The notes under the pieces were generated by a model. That model was not told the origin of the DNA. It saw nothing but the letters and a program-made list of their open reading frames with translations, and did not search any database. The position numbers and the translations under genes are program-made. Source: 2-02-FULL-66-22 sp964576535 (GTDB lineage: Bacteria; Methylomirabilota; Methylomirabilia; Methylomirabilales; 2-02-FULL-66-22). Taken from it: a stretch of DNA of 64,000 bases. Below, in pieces: positions 24,392 through 32,917 of the stretch. How positions within the stretch are numbered: the first letter of the stretch is position 1; each line of letters starts with the position of its first letter. The stretch lies in the NCBI GenBank assembly GCA_964576535.1, contig CAZNWB010000004.1:12701-76700 (forward strand), in the 5' to 3' direction.

Positions 24392-25536
24392 GGCGTGGGC
24401 GGGCTGATGGCCTCACCGCAGTTGGTGCAGAACTTCGTTCCCGGAGGCACCACCGTGTTGCAGTGCCGGCAGCTGACCACTGCTTTCATATTCACGCCGC
24501 AGGCGGGGCAGAATTTGGCCTGGGCGGTGACGTTCTTGGCGCAGTGCGGGCACTTGTTGGCCACGACCAACTGGTGCCCGCAGGAGGGGCAGAACCGCGC
24601 CGTCAGGGGGACTTCGCCGTGACATTCCGGGCAGTTGACCGTGCCGCGCTCCCGGATGCGCTGGGGATCCGCGTCCTCGGGCCGCAGGGTCTGGTAGATC
24701 ATCCCGGGCAGCATGAGACCCAGCCCCGCCCCCAGTCCCACGCCCAGCCCACCGGCGGCCTGGCCTCCCCCGGCGCCGACGCCCGTCGCGGCATCCCCCA
24801 GGGCCTTGGCGGCTTTGAATTTCATGAAGTCGTCCAGGTTACCGACGGCGGCCATGCCCGACCGCTCGTCAAACATCCGCTGCACGTCGGGTGGCGGCGT
24901 GATGGCGTTGATGAAGAAGTCGATCAGTTCGAGCCCGTAACGCCGAAAGTCGTCCTGCAGCCGGGTCTTCACCGCCACACCGATCTCGTCGTACTGCCTG
25001 GGGAGCTGAAGGATCGTGTCCACATGCTCTCCCAGAAAGTCGTTGAGCCGGGAGACGATCACCTCGCGGAGGTACCCTTCCACCTGGTCCGAGGTGTACA
25101 CCGCTTGCGTGCCCACCAGGCTGTTGATGAGGAGCAGCGGCTGCGTGACCCGTGCCGTGAAGATCCCAAAGGCGCGCAGGCGCACCAAGCCCAGTTCCTT
25201 GTCCTTGAAGGCCACCGGCTCCTTCGTCCCCCACTTGAGTTCGGTGAACACCTTGAGGTTGACGAAGTACGCCTCGGCCCGGAAGGGGCTGGTGAATCCC
25301 CAGGGCAGGCTGAGGAGTTTGGTCACGATCGGCAGGTTCAGGGTGGACAGGGTGTGGCGCCCCGGTCCGAACACGTCCAGACCCTTGCCGTCGCGGAAGA
25401 AGACCGCCGCCTGGCTTTCCCGGACGATGAGCTGGGCGCCCAGCTTGATGTCCGCGGACCCTTCCTCCGGGATGCGGTGGACGAGCTGCCGACCATCCGG
25501 GTCAAACCACTCGATGATCTCCATGAGAATGGCCAT
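24388..25536 (-). CDS. SPFH-domain protein with C-terminal double zinc ribbons
   Basis: 382 residues from the ATG at 25536 (GGAGGCGAC upstream). Residues about 5-240 form an SPFH/band-7-like region of the YdjI ('virion core protein') kind: FRDGKGLDVFGPGRHTL, FTARVTQPLLLINSLVG and YGLELIDFFINAITPP. A Gly-rich membrane-associating stretch follows (about 260-295). Then come four Cys pairs in the last 75 residues (CPEC, CPSC, CPHC, CPAC, CRHC, CTNC), i.e. double-zinc-ribbon repeats. It probably assembles membrane microdomains. Confidence 0.8.
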   Translation of the reverse strand: MAILMEIIEWFDPDGRQLVHRIPEEGSADIKLGAQLIVRESQAAVFFRDGKGLDVFGPGRHTLSTLNLPIVTKLLSLPWGFTSPFRAEAYFVNLKVFTELKWGTKEPVAFKDKELGLVRLRAFGIFTARVTQPLLLINSLVGTQAVYTSDQVEGYLREVIVSRLNDFLGEHVDTILQLPRQYDEIGVAVKTRLQDDFRRYGLELIDFFINAITPPPDVQRMFDERSGMAAVGNLDDFMKFKAAKALGDAATGVGAGGGQAAGGLGVGLGAGLGLMLPGMIYQTLRPEDADPQRIRERGTVNCPECHGEVPLTARFCPSCGHQLVVANKCPHCAKNVTAQAKFCPACGVNMKAVVSCRHCNTVVPPGTKFCTNCGEAISPPTP

Positions 25537-25553
25537 GTCGCCTCCCGCCGTCC

Positions 25554-26081
25554 CTACAGGCTGCGCGCCACCCTGTCTCGATCTGCCACGCGGTGTTCGA
25601 AGTCCTGGAGCACCGCTTCGGCGGCGTCGAGCGCCTGCGGGAAGGCCGTGTCGTCGGTGGCAGCGTCTGCCAGGGTCAGGAGCGGCTGCCGCAGCCGGGG
25701 CGTCACCTCCAGCAGGTCCAGGTCGAAACGGTGCAGGGCCGCGAGCTCCGTCTCCCGGATCTTGTGGAGGTCGAAGACTCCGGCAAAGCCGTAGCGGGCA
25801 TGCCGGACTTGATCCGCCAGGGTGCTCACCCGGCGAGCCACCCGGTCGAGGGTCGGCAGCCGATCCAGGCGGCCGGCCTCGGTCAAGCGACGCTCCGCTC
25901 CCTGGATGATGCGGGTGAGGTCCGTGAGCCGATCCGCCAGGTGCGCCCGCACTTGCTTGTCCGTCTCCCGCAGGCCTTCGCGGTCCTGGTAGCGTCCAAT
26001 ACCCGGGACAAGCCGGGCCAAACGCTCCAGCCGCTCTGCCCAGCCGGAGGCATCCGCTGATCCTGAAACTGGCGTGCCCAA
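25554..26081 (-). CDS. Helical partner protein of the SPFH cluster
   Basis: About 175 residues. The longer reading frame starts inside a palindromic repeat, so a TTG at 26081 with GGGGAG eight bases upstream is the likelier start. It is almost wholly helical and charged (YQDREGLRETDKQVR, then long Leu/Arg/Asp heptads), with no membrane segment. It occupies the position that PspA-type coiled-coil proteins have in YdjFGHI-like modules but is not itself recognisable as PspA. Confidence 0.5.
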   Translation of the reverse strand: MGTPVSGSADASGWAERLERLARLVPGIGRYQDREGLRETDKQVRAHLADRLTDLTRIIQGAERRLTEAGRLDRLPTLDRVARRVSTLADQVRHARYGFAGVFDLHKIRETELAALHRFDLDLLEVTPRLRQPLLTLADAATDDTAFPQALDAAEAVLQDFEHRVADRDRVARSL

Positions 26082-26104
26082 GTTCGGGTCTCCCCGCAAA
26101 TCCA

Positions 26105-26186
26105 CAATGCAAAACCAACAACTGACGACCGACAACTGGGTAATCGATGCCCGGTTTTCAGTTGTCCGTTGTCAGTTTTGCATTGG
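26105..26186. repeat. Iterated-word palindrome (GACAACNN / TGCAAAAC type)
   Basis: AATGCAAAACC followed by ACAACTGACGACCGACAACTG on the left, and its reverse complement CAGTTGTCCGTTGTCAGTTTTGCATT on the right. The arms are about 28 bases. Related to 62233-62361. It lies between the SPFH cluster and a TPR lipoprotein. Confidence 0.85.
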
Positions 26187-26189
26187 AGT

Positions 26190-26948
26190 TTACTTCAACT
26201 CCTGCAGATGCCGCCGGGCCGCGTCGGCCTCCTGGCTGGCCGGGCTGAGGCTGAGGGTTCGCTGGAAACTCTCGCGCGCTTCGTCCCGCCGCCCCTCCCG
26301 CATGAGCGCTATCCCCAGCTCCAAATGGAAAACGGCGACGGTCCCGTCCAGCTTGACGGCCTGTTCGAGCTCCTCCCGTGCCTCGGCGGATTTCCCCTGG
26401 GCCAGAAGGGTCCGGCCCAGGAAGAAGTGACCGTCCGGTGACTGCGGGAAGACGTCTAGCAATTTGCGGAACTCTTGAGCTGCCAGATCATATTTCCTTT
26501 GAAGCAAGTAGACATTTCCAAGGCCGAGATACGCCCGGTCCGGATTGATGTATTGCGGATTCGCCAGGGCCCGGCGCAAGGCCTCGACGGCAAGATCCCA
26601 TTGCTGCTTCTGCATATGGGCTAGCCCGAGATTGTAGAAGGCATCGGAGAGACGGGGGTCGATCTCCGTGGCACGACGGAGGGATGCAATGGCCTCGTCA
26701 AATTGCCGGTTGGTGAGGTAGGCGGTCCCCAACGCCTGATGATTGCGGGCGAGCCGCGGATTCTCCTGGACGGCAAGCCGAAGCTCGTTGATTGCCTTGG
26801 GGAGATTGTTGTCGGCTAGGGCCCCCAGCCCGATGTCGTAATGGGCCTGTGCCGAGTCCTCCCGGGCGACTTCGGCCTCGGGCCCGGCACACGCGGCCAG
26901 CAGCACCACCACCGCACCCACCGCACCCAGCCTCGCCAACGCCGTCAT
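26190..26948 (-). CDS. TPR lipoprotein (PilF/PilW-like)
   Basis: 252 residues with a lipoprotein signal (LLAAC, Cys20). Six tetratricopeptide repeats fill the rest (for example YDIGLGALADNNLPKAINEL, HQALGTAYLTNRQFDEAI, YLGLGNVYLLQRKYDLAA). This layout matches pilotin-like PilF/PilW proteins that help type IV pilus secretin assembly, but many TPR lipoproteins look alike and no pilus gene is nearby. Confidence 0.7.
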   Translation of the reverse strand: MTALARLGAVGAVVVLLAACAGPEAEVAREDSAQAHYDIGLGALADNNLPKAINELRLAVQENPRLARNHQALGTAYLTNRQFDEAIASLRRATEIDPRLSDAFYNLGLAHMQKQQWDLAVEALRRALANPQYINPDRAYLGLGNVYLLQRKYDLAAQEFRKLLDVFPQSPDGHFFLGRTLLAQGKSAEAREELEQAVKLDGTVAVFHLELGIALMREGRRDEARESFQRTLSLSPASQEADAARRHLQELK

Positions 26949-27030
26949 AGGATCCTCCGCTCATTCCCGGGCGTCCTACGTTCCCGGAGAAGGACGCTGT
27001 CTCTGCCGTCTTGGAGTGTGCGGCCGTCGC

Positions 27031-28074
27031 TCAGGAACCGCGACCTCCAGACCCGTCGCTCCTCGCCTGGTACTTACGGACTGCCTCGGCGTGCTGCTCC
27101 AACGTCCGCGAGAAAAAATGCGAGCCGTCGTTCTTGGCCACGAAGTAGAGGTAGTTCACCCGCGCGGGATTCAGCGCCGCCTGGAGCGATGCCACGCCCG
27201 GATTCGCGATCGGCCCGGGCGGCAGTCCCGCTTTCAGATAGGTGTTGTAGCGCGTCTTGCGCTTGAGGTCCAGGGACGTGATCCTCCGCCGTGGTCTGGG
27301 GACGCCGTAGACTGCCGTGGGGTCCGACTGGAGCGGCATGTTGCGCCTGAGTCGGTTGTAAAACACTGCAGCCACCAGCGGCCGTTCGCTGTCGAGCTTC
27401 GCCTCCTTCTCGATCAGGGAGGCCAGCGTGACCACCGAGTGAGCGTCCAGTCCCACCCGCCGGGCTTGCGCGCCCAGATCCTTCGGCACCGCCTGACGGA
27501 AACGGGTTACCATGGTCCGGAGGATCTCCGCCTCGCCCATCCCGCGGGTGAGGCGGTAGGTGTCGGGAAACAGGTACCCTTCCAGGGACTCACCGCGCAC
27601 CCCCAGAGCCCCCACGAACTGCGAGTCCGTCACCAGCGCCATGAAACGGTCGGCGTCCACCAGCTTCTCACCGGCCAGCAGCCGGGCGATGTCGCGGGCC
27701 GTGAACCCCTCCGGGATGGTGACCTGGTGAGTGACGACCCGGCCGGCCTCGAGTGTTTGCAGGATCTCGCGCAGCGACATTCCGTGGGTGAACTCATACT
27801 CCCCGGCCTTCAGGTGCGTAGGGGATCCCTGCATGTAGGCCAGCGCCAGGAAGGACCAGCGGTTCCGGATGACGCCGGCTTCCCAGAGCGTCTGCGCGAT
27901 CTCCTGAACGCCGGTCTTCGGCTTGATGTAGACAGTCCGTGCGGCGCCGGCACCCATGCCGGAGAAATGGGTGGGATCGGATTGAAGGTAGGTACGGACG
28001 CCGATCGCAGTCAGCACCACAGCCAGGAGGAGGGCACTCACCCCTCGATAGCGGGCGAAGAGGCTCGTCAGCAT
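27031..28074 (-). CDS. mltG: Endolytic murein transglycosylase MltG
   Basis: 347 residues. One N-terminal transmembrane helix (about 10-28), a LysM-like subdomain, and the YceG catalytic region with ASLIEKEA (catalytic Glu222) and the family segments EGYLFPDTY and LQSDPTAVYG, ending with LNPARVNYLYFVAKNDGSHFFS. It cleaves nascent glycan strands. The gap to ruvX is only three bases; mltG-ruvX adjacency is common. Confidence 0.95.
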   Translation of the reverse strand: MLTSLFARYRGVSALLLAVVLTAIGVRTYLQSDPTHFSGMGAGAARTVYIKPKTGVQEIAQTLWEAGVIRNRWSFLALAYMQGSPTHLKAGEYEFTHGMSLREILQTLEAGRVVTHQVTIPEGFTARDIARLLAGEKLVDADRFMALVTDSQFVGALGVRGESLEGYLFPDTYRLTRGMGEAEILRTMVTRFRQAVPKDLGAQARRVGLDAHSVVTLASLIEKEAKLDSERPLVAAVFYNRLRRNMPLQSDPTAVYGVPRPRRRITSLDLKRKTRYNTYLKAGLPPGPIANPGVASLQAALNPARVNYLYFVAKNDGSHFFSRTLEQHAEAVRKYQARSDGSGGRGS

Positions 28075-28077
28075 CCG

Positions 28078-28515
28078 CTAGGAATCTCCTCGATCCCCTG
28101 CGGCGCGTTGACGATCCAGAAATCCCTGGAGGATCATCGTCGCCGCCACCTGGTTCACCACCGCGCGCCGTGCCCGTCGCCGCACCCCCGCGCCGACCAG
28201 CATCCGCTCGGCCGCCAGGGTGGTGAGCCGCTCGTCCCACAGGTGGACGGGAACATGCAGCCGCTCGTGCAGGACTTGGGCAAACGCCTGGGCCGCGTCG
28301 GCCGATGGACCGAGGCTTCCATCCATGTTCTTGGGGAGGCCCACGACAATCGCCCCGATGCCCAGGCTCTGGATGTAGGTCCCGATTGCCTCGACGTCCT
28401 GGATCTCGCCGACCCTGGGCAGACTGGCCAGGCCCTGGGCGGTCAGCCCGAGATCATCGCTCACCGCGAGGCCCAGCGTGGCCCGACCCCAGTCCACGGC
28501 AAGAATCTTCTGCAT
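28078..28515 (-). CDS. ruvX: Putative Holliday-junction resolvase / pre-16S rRNA nuclease (YqgF)
   Basis: 145 residues from the ATG at 28515. RNase H-like fold with VDWGRATLGLAVSD near the start (catalytic Asp), VVGLPKNMDGS, WDERLTT, and a late NQVAATMILQGFLD. YqgF matures the 16S rRNA 5' end in bacteria where tested. Upstream of mltG in the same unit. Confidence 0.93.
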   Translation of the reverse strand: MQKILAVDWGRATLGLAVSDDLGLTAQGLASLPRVGEIQDVEAIGTYIQSLGIGAIVVGLPKNMDGSLGPSADAAQAFAQVLHERLHVPVHLWDERLTTLAAERMLVGAGVRRRARRAVVNQVAATMILQGFLDRQRAAGDRGDS

Positions 28516-28593
28516 CCCTCTGTCCTGGTCCCCGGGTGACCCGCTCGCTTCCATCTTGACTTTACACCCTCATCGCGCCAGAGTCCGGGTCCG

Positions 28594-29331
28594 ATGTCAC
28601 GCCGCATATCTCCTCGTCGAGAGTCGTCCGGGGGCCCGCAATCTCTCTCGACCCGACTGGACGCTATGTATCGCGCCATGCTCGATGCCCTGGGTCCCCA
28701 GGGTTGGTGGCCAGGCCGGACCCGCTTCGAGGTGATCGTCGGGGCCGTCTTGACCCAGAATATCTCCTGGGCAAACGTCGCCAAGGCCATCGAACGTCTC
28801 CGGAGGGCGCGCGCGCTGACCCCCAAAGCTTTGACGGCGCTCCCCCAGGACCGCCTGGCGGAACTGATCCGGTCGTCTGGGTATTATAACGTAAAGGCTG
28901 GACGCGTCAAACGCTTCCTCGGGTTCCTCCAGGGCCGATATGGATTGAATCTGTCGCGAATGTTTGCCCGCCGACCCTCGATCCTGCGAACAGAGCTGCT
29001 GGCCGTGCCAGGAATCGGGCCGGAGACTGCAGACTCGATTCTCCTCTACGCAGGCGGGGTGCCCATCTTCGTCGTGGATGCCTACACCCGGCGGATCCTC
29101 ACCCGCCATGGCCTGATCGCGGCGGATGCGACCTACGATGCAATGCAGACCCTCTTCATGGGCGCGCTCCCTCCGAACGCGCCGCGCTATAACGAGTACC
29201 ACGCGCTCCTGGTCGCGGTGGGCAAAACCTATTGCCGCCCCATCCCCCGGTGCGACGCGTGCCCGTTGCGCCGCGACCTGGAGCGCCACTGCCCCGCCAC
29301 CGCCCGCCGCTTCCTGGCTCTCTCTCCCTAA
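28594..29331 (+). CDS. Endonuclease III-related DNA glycosylase
   Basis: 245 residues. HhH-GPD fold: LTQNISWANVAKAI, helix-hairpin-helix VPGIGPETADSILLYA (about 138-153), catalytic-type Asp162 in FVVDAYTRR. A C-terminal Cys set (214, 220, 223, 233) probably binds a 4Fe-4S cluster with spacing different from E. coli Nth. The position of the Nth catalytic Lys (GRKTA) is Glu144 here (GPETA), as in the 'endonuclease III-related' subfamily, so beta-lyase activity is unlikely. Divergently transcribed from ruvX. Confidence 0.85.
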   Translation: MSRRISPRRESSGGPQSLSTRLDAMYRAMLDALGPQGWWPGRTRFEVIVGAVLTQNISWANVAKAIERLRRARALTPKALTALPQDRLAELIRSSGYYNVKAGRVKRFLGFLQGRYGLNLSRMFARRPSILRTELLAVPGIGPETADSILLYAGGVPIFVVDAYTRRILTRHGLIAADATYDAMQTLFMGALPPNAPRYNEYHALLVAVGKTYCRPIPRCDACPLRRDLERHCPATARRFLALSP

Positions 29332-29337
29332 GACAAT

Positions 29338-29490
29338 CTCACCACCAAGGCACCAAGACACCAAAAAACTCCCCTCTTCACATTTTTTCGGGTGGGATTA
29401 CAGAAGGCGGCCGAGAACCTCACGAACGCCTTCTCGGTCGAAGTTCTTCGGGGAGTGCAGAGGGTGGTGCCTTGGTGTCTTGGTGGTGGG
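29338..29490. repeat. Iterated-word palindrome (CCACCAAGGCACCAAG type)
   Basis: Left arm CACCACCAAGGCACCAAGACACCA near 29340, right arm its reverse complement at 29464-29488. A roughly 100-base interior contains a second, smaller inverted pair (GAAC..GTTC region). It lies between convergent nth-like and thrC genes. It is the same element type as 20561-20709 with a slightly different word. Confidence 0.75.
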
Positions 29491-29498
29491 AAAGCCCG

Positions 29499-31358
29499 CT
29501 ATTCCTTCTGCCGCGACCAGAGCAGGTTGTAGCCGTTGACGAAGGCGTTCACCGAGGCCACGATGATGTCCGGCGAGGTGCCCGTCGCCACGACCCGGTT
29601 GCTCTTCGTGTCCTTCATGATGATCGTGGTCTCCACGGAGGCGTCCGTCCCGGGAGAGTTGATCTCGACCTGGTAGTCCACCAGATCGAAGAACAGCTTC
29701 CCTCGCTTCTCGGCTGCGGTCTTGAGGGCGTTCACCACGGCATCCACGGGACCCACGCCGGACGCATTCGACGTCACGCGTTCCCCATCGAAGGTGATCC
29801 AGACCTTGGCCTCGGCCTTCCCCTTGAGCGAGGTGGTGACCTGGAAGTCCTCCACCTGCAGGATGGGCCGGCGCTCCGAGCTCGCCTTGAGCACGTTCTC
29901 CACGATGTACTGGAGGTCGGCCTTGGTGATGCCCTTCCCCTTCCGGACGAAGTCGCCCACCAGCGCCGTGACCCGGTGGGCGTAATCGGCCGTCAGCTTC
30001 ACGCCCAGTTCCTCACGCACCGTCTTGCTCACCGTCTGCTGCGAGGGAACCTGGCTGAACAGGCCGCGCCCGCCATCCTTGGCTGCGGCGGCGCGGATCT
30101 CGTACAGTCGGAGCTTGAGGAACTTGTCCACCTCCGCGATCGTCGGCTCGATCGTGGCCGGGGAGGGCAGGACGCGCAGGGCGGCCTTGGGGTCCTTCAG
30201 CCCGTTGCCCGTGGCCAGGCAGACGACGACCTCGTCCGGGCGGATCCGGCCCGTGGTCAGGAGGGGTGCCAGGCTGGCGATGGGGATGGCCCCGGCCGGC
30301 TCGACGAAGATGCTCTCCAGGTGCGCCAGTTGCTGCTGCCCCTCTAGGATCTCGCCATCCGACATGATGACGCCGCAGCCGCCCGACTCCCGCATGGCGG
30401 CCAGCGCCTTCAGCCCGTCCACCGGGTCGCCGGCCGCCACCGCCGTGCAGACCGTGAACGGCTTCTCCACCGCGCTCACCTGGTCCGCCCCCTGCTGGAA
30501 GGCGGCCACGATGGGGGAGCAGCCATCCGGTTGGACGCCAATCATGCGGGGCAACCGCTCGGTGAATCCCAGCTCGTAGAATTCCTTGAAGCCCTTCCAC
30601 AGGGCCGCCATGTTGGTCCCGCAGCCCATGGGCACGATAACGGCGGCCGGCGCCTGCCAATCCAGTTGCTCGATGATCTCGAAGGCCTGCGACTTCTGCC
30701 CCTCGACCCGGAAGGCGTAATCCCCCGCCAGATAGAAGCCGTGGCGGTCGCTGACCTCCTCCGCCAGGCGGGCGGCATCGGTGTACGTCCCTCGGACCTG
30801 GATGAGCCGAGCGCCGTAGGACAAGGCCTGGGCCATCTTGCCGATGGCGGTGCCCTCTGGGACCAGGACGTAACACGGCAGGCCGGCAATGGACGCATAG
30901 GCGGCCACGGAGGCGGCCATGTTCCCGGTCGAGGCCACGCAGACCGCCTTGGCCCCCTGCTCCTTGGCCTTGGTGAGCTCCACCAGGCTCCCGCGGTCCT
31001 TGAAGACCCCGGTCGGGTTTGCGCCCTCATTCTTGATGTACAGGTGGCGAAGGGCCATCCGCTCCGCCAGTCGGGTGCAGCGGTACAGGGGCGTGCCGCC
31101 CTCGTCCAGCGAGACGACGAGGTCAAGGTTCAGGAGCGGGTAGAAATCGAGATACTTCAGGGCCTTGACGGGGGAGGTGCGTAGCGAATACCGATTCAGG
31201 CGGGAGCGGATGTAATCGTAATCGTAGCGGACGTCGAGCGGCCGGCGGCAGACGGGGCAGCGGGTGCTGCTCTCCGTCTCCTTGACCTGCTTGCCGCAGG
31301 AGATGCAGTGCAGCTCGTAGAACTGCGCGCCGTTCTTGCGGTTTCGACTGCGAGCCAT
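29499..31358 (-). CDS. thrC: Threonine synthase fused to a LeuA allosteric (dimer) domain
   Basis: 619 residues from the ATG at 31358. An N-terminal zinc-ribbon-like stretch (CISC, CPVC) leads into a PLP-dependent threonine synthase core (about 60-400) with NPTGVFKDRGS (PLP Lys120), ASTGNMAASVAAYA and MGCGTN. It converts O-phosphohomoserine to threonine. Residues about 478-612 match the regulatory dimer domain of 2-isopropylmalate synthase (ITKADLQYIV, SNASGVGPVDAVVNAL, SVETTIIMKDT). That domain binds leucine or isoleucine in LeuA/CimA proteins, suggesting branched-chain feedback on threonine synthesis. Confidence 0.88.
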   Translation of the reverse strand: MARSRNRKNGAQFYELHCISCGKQVKETESSTRCPVCRRPLDVRYDYDYIRSRLNRYSLRTSPVKALKYLDFYPLLNLDLVVSLDEGGTPLYRCTRLAERMALRHLYIKNEGANPTGVFKDRGSLVELTKAKEQGAKAVCVASTGNMAASVAAYASIAGLPCYVLVPEGTAIGKMAQALSYGARLIQVRGTYTDAARLAEEVSDRHGFYLAGDYAFRVEGQKSQAFEIIEQLDWQAPAAVIVPMGCGTNMAALWKGFKEFYELGFTERLPRMIGVQPDGCSPIVAAFQQGADQVSAVEKPFTVCTAVAAGDPVDGLKALAAMRESGGCGVIMSDGEILEGQQQLAHLESIFVEPAGAIPIASLAPLLTTGRIRPDEVVVCLATGNGLKDPKAALRVLPSPATIEPTIAEVDKFLKLRLYEIRAAAAKDGGRGLFSQVPSQQTVSKTVREELGVKLTADYAHRVTALVGDFVRKGKGITKADLQYIVENVLKASSERRPILQVEDFQVTTSLKGKAEAKVWITFDGERVTSNASGVGPVDAVVNALKTAAEKRGKLFFDLVDYQVEINSPGTDASVETTIIMKDTKSNRVVATGTSPDIIVASVNAFVNGYNLLWSRQKE

Positions 31359-31613
31359 ACCCCCCTCACCAGGCAAAAATCCGGCGCAGTCTAGCCCCAA
31401 AGCCCCGGGGTGTCAAGGCGCTTGGCCCGTCCTGTGCGCTTGGCCCGTCCGCCCTCGGTGGGACGCGGTATTGTCTAGGGGGGAATCAAGGCCTCAAGCC
31501 AGCCGTCTCACCGTGGCGCTGCTATCCTTGAAGGTGTATCGGCTACCACCCTACCCGCGAACGCCGTAGGGAATCTCTTGGCGCACCAACGGCGATGCCG
31601 CTGGTACCGGCGG

Positions 31614-31829
31614 TTAGAGAATCGTTCGGCCGCCGTCCACCGGCAGGGCCATGCCCGTGATGAAGGAAGCCTCATCCGAGGCCAGGAACAGCATGGCCCG
31701 GGCGATCTCGTCGGTGCGGCCAACCCGACCCAGAGGGCAGACCTTGGGCCACGCTGTGAAGGCCTCTTCCCCGTATCCCAGGCGGTTCATGGGCGTGTCC
31801 ATGAAGCCCGGGCAGACGCAGTTGACCCG
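31614..31829 (-). pseudogene. 3' fragment of a short-chain dehydrogenase gene
   Basis: The minus strand encodes the last 70 or so residues of an SDR (NCVCPGF, then PLGRVGRTDEIARAMLFLASDEASFI, ending PVDGGRTIL). It is very similar, but not identical, to the end of the intact SDR at 47088-47846. The similarity stops abruptly at 31829 in the middle of the conserved region, so the 5' two-thirds has been lost. It marks the left edge of the accessory island. Confidence 0.8.
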
Positions 31830-32296
31830 GTATAAGGATCAGACTCATCGCCGCAAAGATAATTCGGCCTCGACTCCGCCCCCAGGGACCCCCTCCGGCT
31901 CGGCCCAGTGGGGCGGCGGCTGCCGCTATTCCCAGCCGAGGAGTCACGATGTCTCGATACTCGTCTTTCCGGATCGACAAAATCCTCTTGACTAGGGAAC
32001 GTTGCTCGCGGTATGAAAGCTCTGTTTTCTCTCCAGCGCCAAGCCCACTGACCGTTACTTCGCCGCGGTGCGTTACGGCGGATTTCCTCGATATCCCAGG
32101 TAGTCACTGCTCAGCTAGAAGGCAGCAATTGACCCCGATCGCACCCCGGCTTCGCGTTGATCTCAACACGGGCGCGGCGTGGAAGTCGGAGGAAGCAGAT
32201 CCGAATGCACGAGGTCACGTAACGCCCACATGCAAATTTGTGAGGTCGCGATGAAATGCAACCCAGAAGCGCCGCGCACGATGAGGTGAGGCCGCC
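31830..32296. other. Non-coding gap at the island edge
   Basis: About 470 bases without a supportable gene. Short frames on both strands have no family resemblance. The sequence is more AT-rich toward 32000-32260. The breakpoint of the truncated SDR lies at its left edge. Confidence 0.5.
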
Positions 32297-32890
32297 ATGA
32301 CACGGATTCTATCCGCGATCGGTCTGGCAATTGTCCTGGTAAGCGGCTGGTGGCTGTGGGTGGGTTACCGGCCAGCCGAGGCCGCGGACATCAGCGCCCT
32401 GCTCACCCGCGCGGGGACGGCGGAAAAAGGCGGCGACCACGCGGCGGCCATCGAAGCGTTGGAGCAGGCCCTCGAGAAGGTGCGCGTCGAAGCACCGCTG
32501 ACCGTGAAGCCGTTTCTCCTCGTCACCCAGCCCGCCAAGTTCTACGGTGATTACACGCCGCGCCCGAACGCGGTCTTCCAGGGCGGCGAGCCGCAGCAGT
32601 TCTACATGGAGCCGAAGAACCTCGTCTATCCGCGGACGGTCGCAGGCACCTACGAGCCCGCGTTCGACGTCGATCTCCAGATCCTCACTGCGGGCGGTCA
32701 GGTGGTGGTGAGCCAGGAGAAGTTCGGCTCGTTACGCTTGCCGACCAAGAGCCCCGTCCAGGACATTTTCCTGAACCTCAAAGTGACGCTGAGCGGCGCC
32801 CCGCCCGGCGAGTACAGGGTCCGGTTCGTCGTGCGCGACGTGAACTCGAAGAAGACCGCCACGGTGACTCAGCCGATCACGCTGAAGTAG
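32297..32890 (+). CDS. Secreted protein, unknown function
   Basis: 197 residues with an N-terminal signal/anchor (about 5-30, cleavage likely after EAA). A short helical hairpin follows (TRAGTAEKGGDHAAAIEALEQAL), then a beta-rich domain (about 65-197) resembling an immunoglobulin-like sandwich. It has alternating strands such as FDVDLQILTAGGQVVVS and GEYRVRFVVRDVNSKKTATV. A recognition or binding role outside the inner membrane is plausible but unproven. First gene of the island, 27 bases before the next. Confidence 0.6.
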   Translation: MTRILSAIGLAIVLVSGWWLWVGYRPAEAADISALLTRAGTAEKGGDHAAAIEALEQALEKVRVEAPLTVKPFLLVTQPAKFYGDYTPRPNAVFQGGEPQQFYMEPKNLVYPRTVAGTYEPAFDVDLQILTAGGQVVVSQEKFGSLRLPTKSPVQDIFLNLKVTLSGAPPGEYRVRFVVRDVNSKKTATVTQPITLK

Positions 32891-32917
32891 CGAGCATATT
32901 TCACGGGGAGGGAATCC

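Noticed and set aside
26081..26135. ATG at 26135 as the start of the helical SPFH-cluster gene
   Set aside because: That start and the first codons lie in the arm of a palindromic repeat; a TTG with a ribosome binding site follows.
31614..31829. Exact duplication of the SDR 3' end acting as an attachment repeat
   Set aside because: The two copies differ at many positions and by an internal length change, so they are diverged paralogues rather than a recent target-site duplication.
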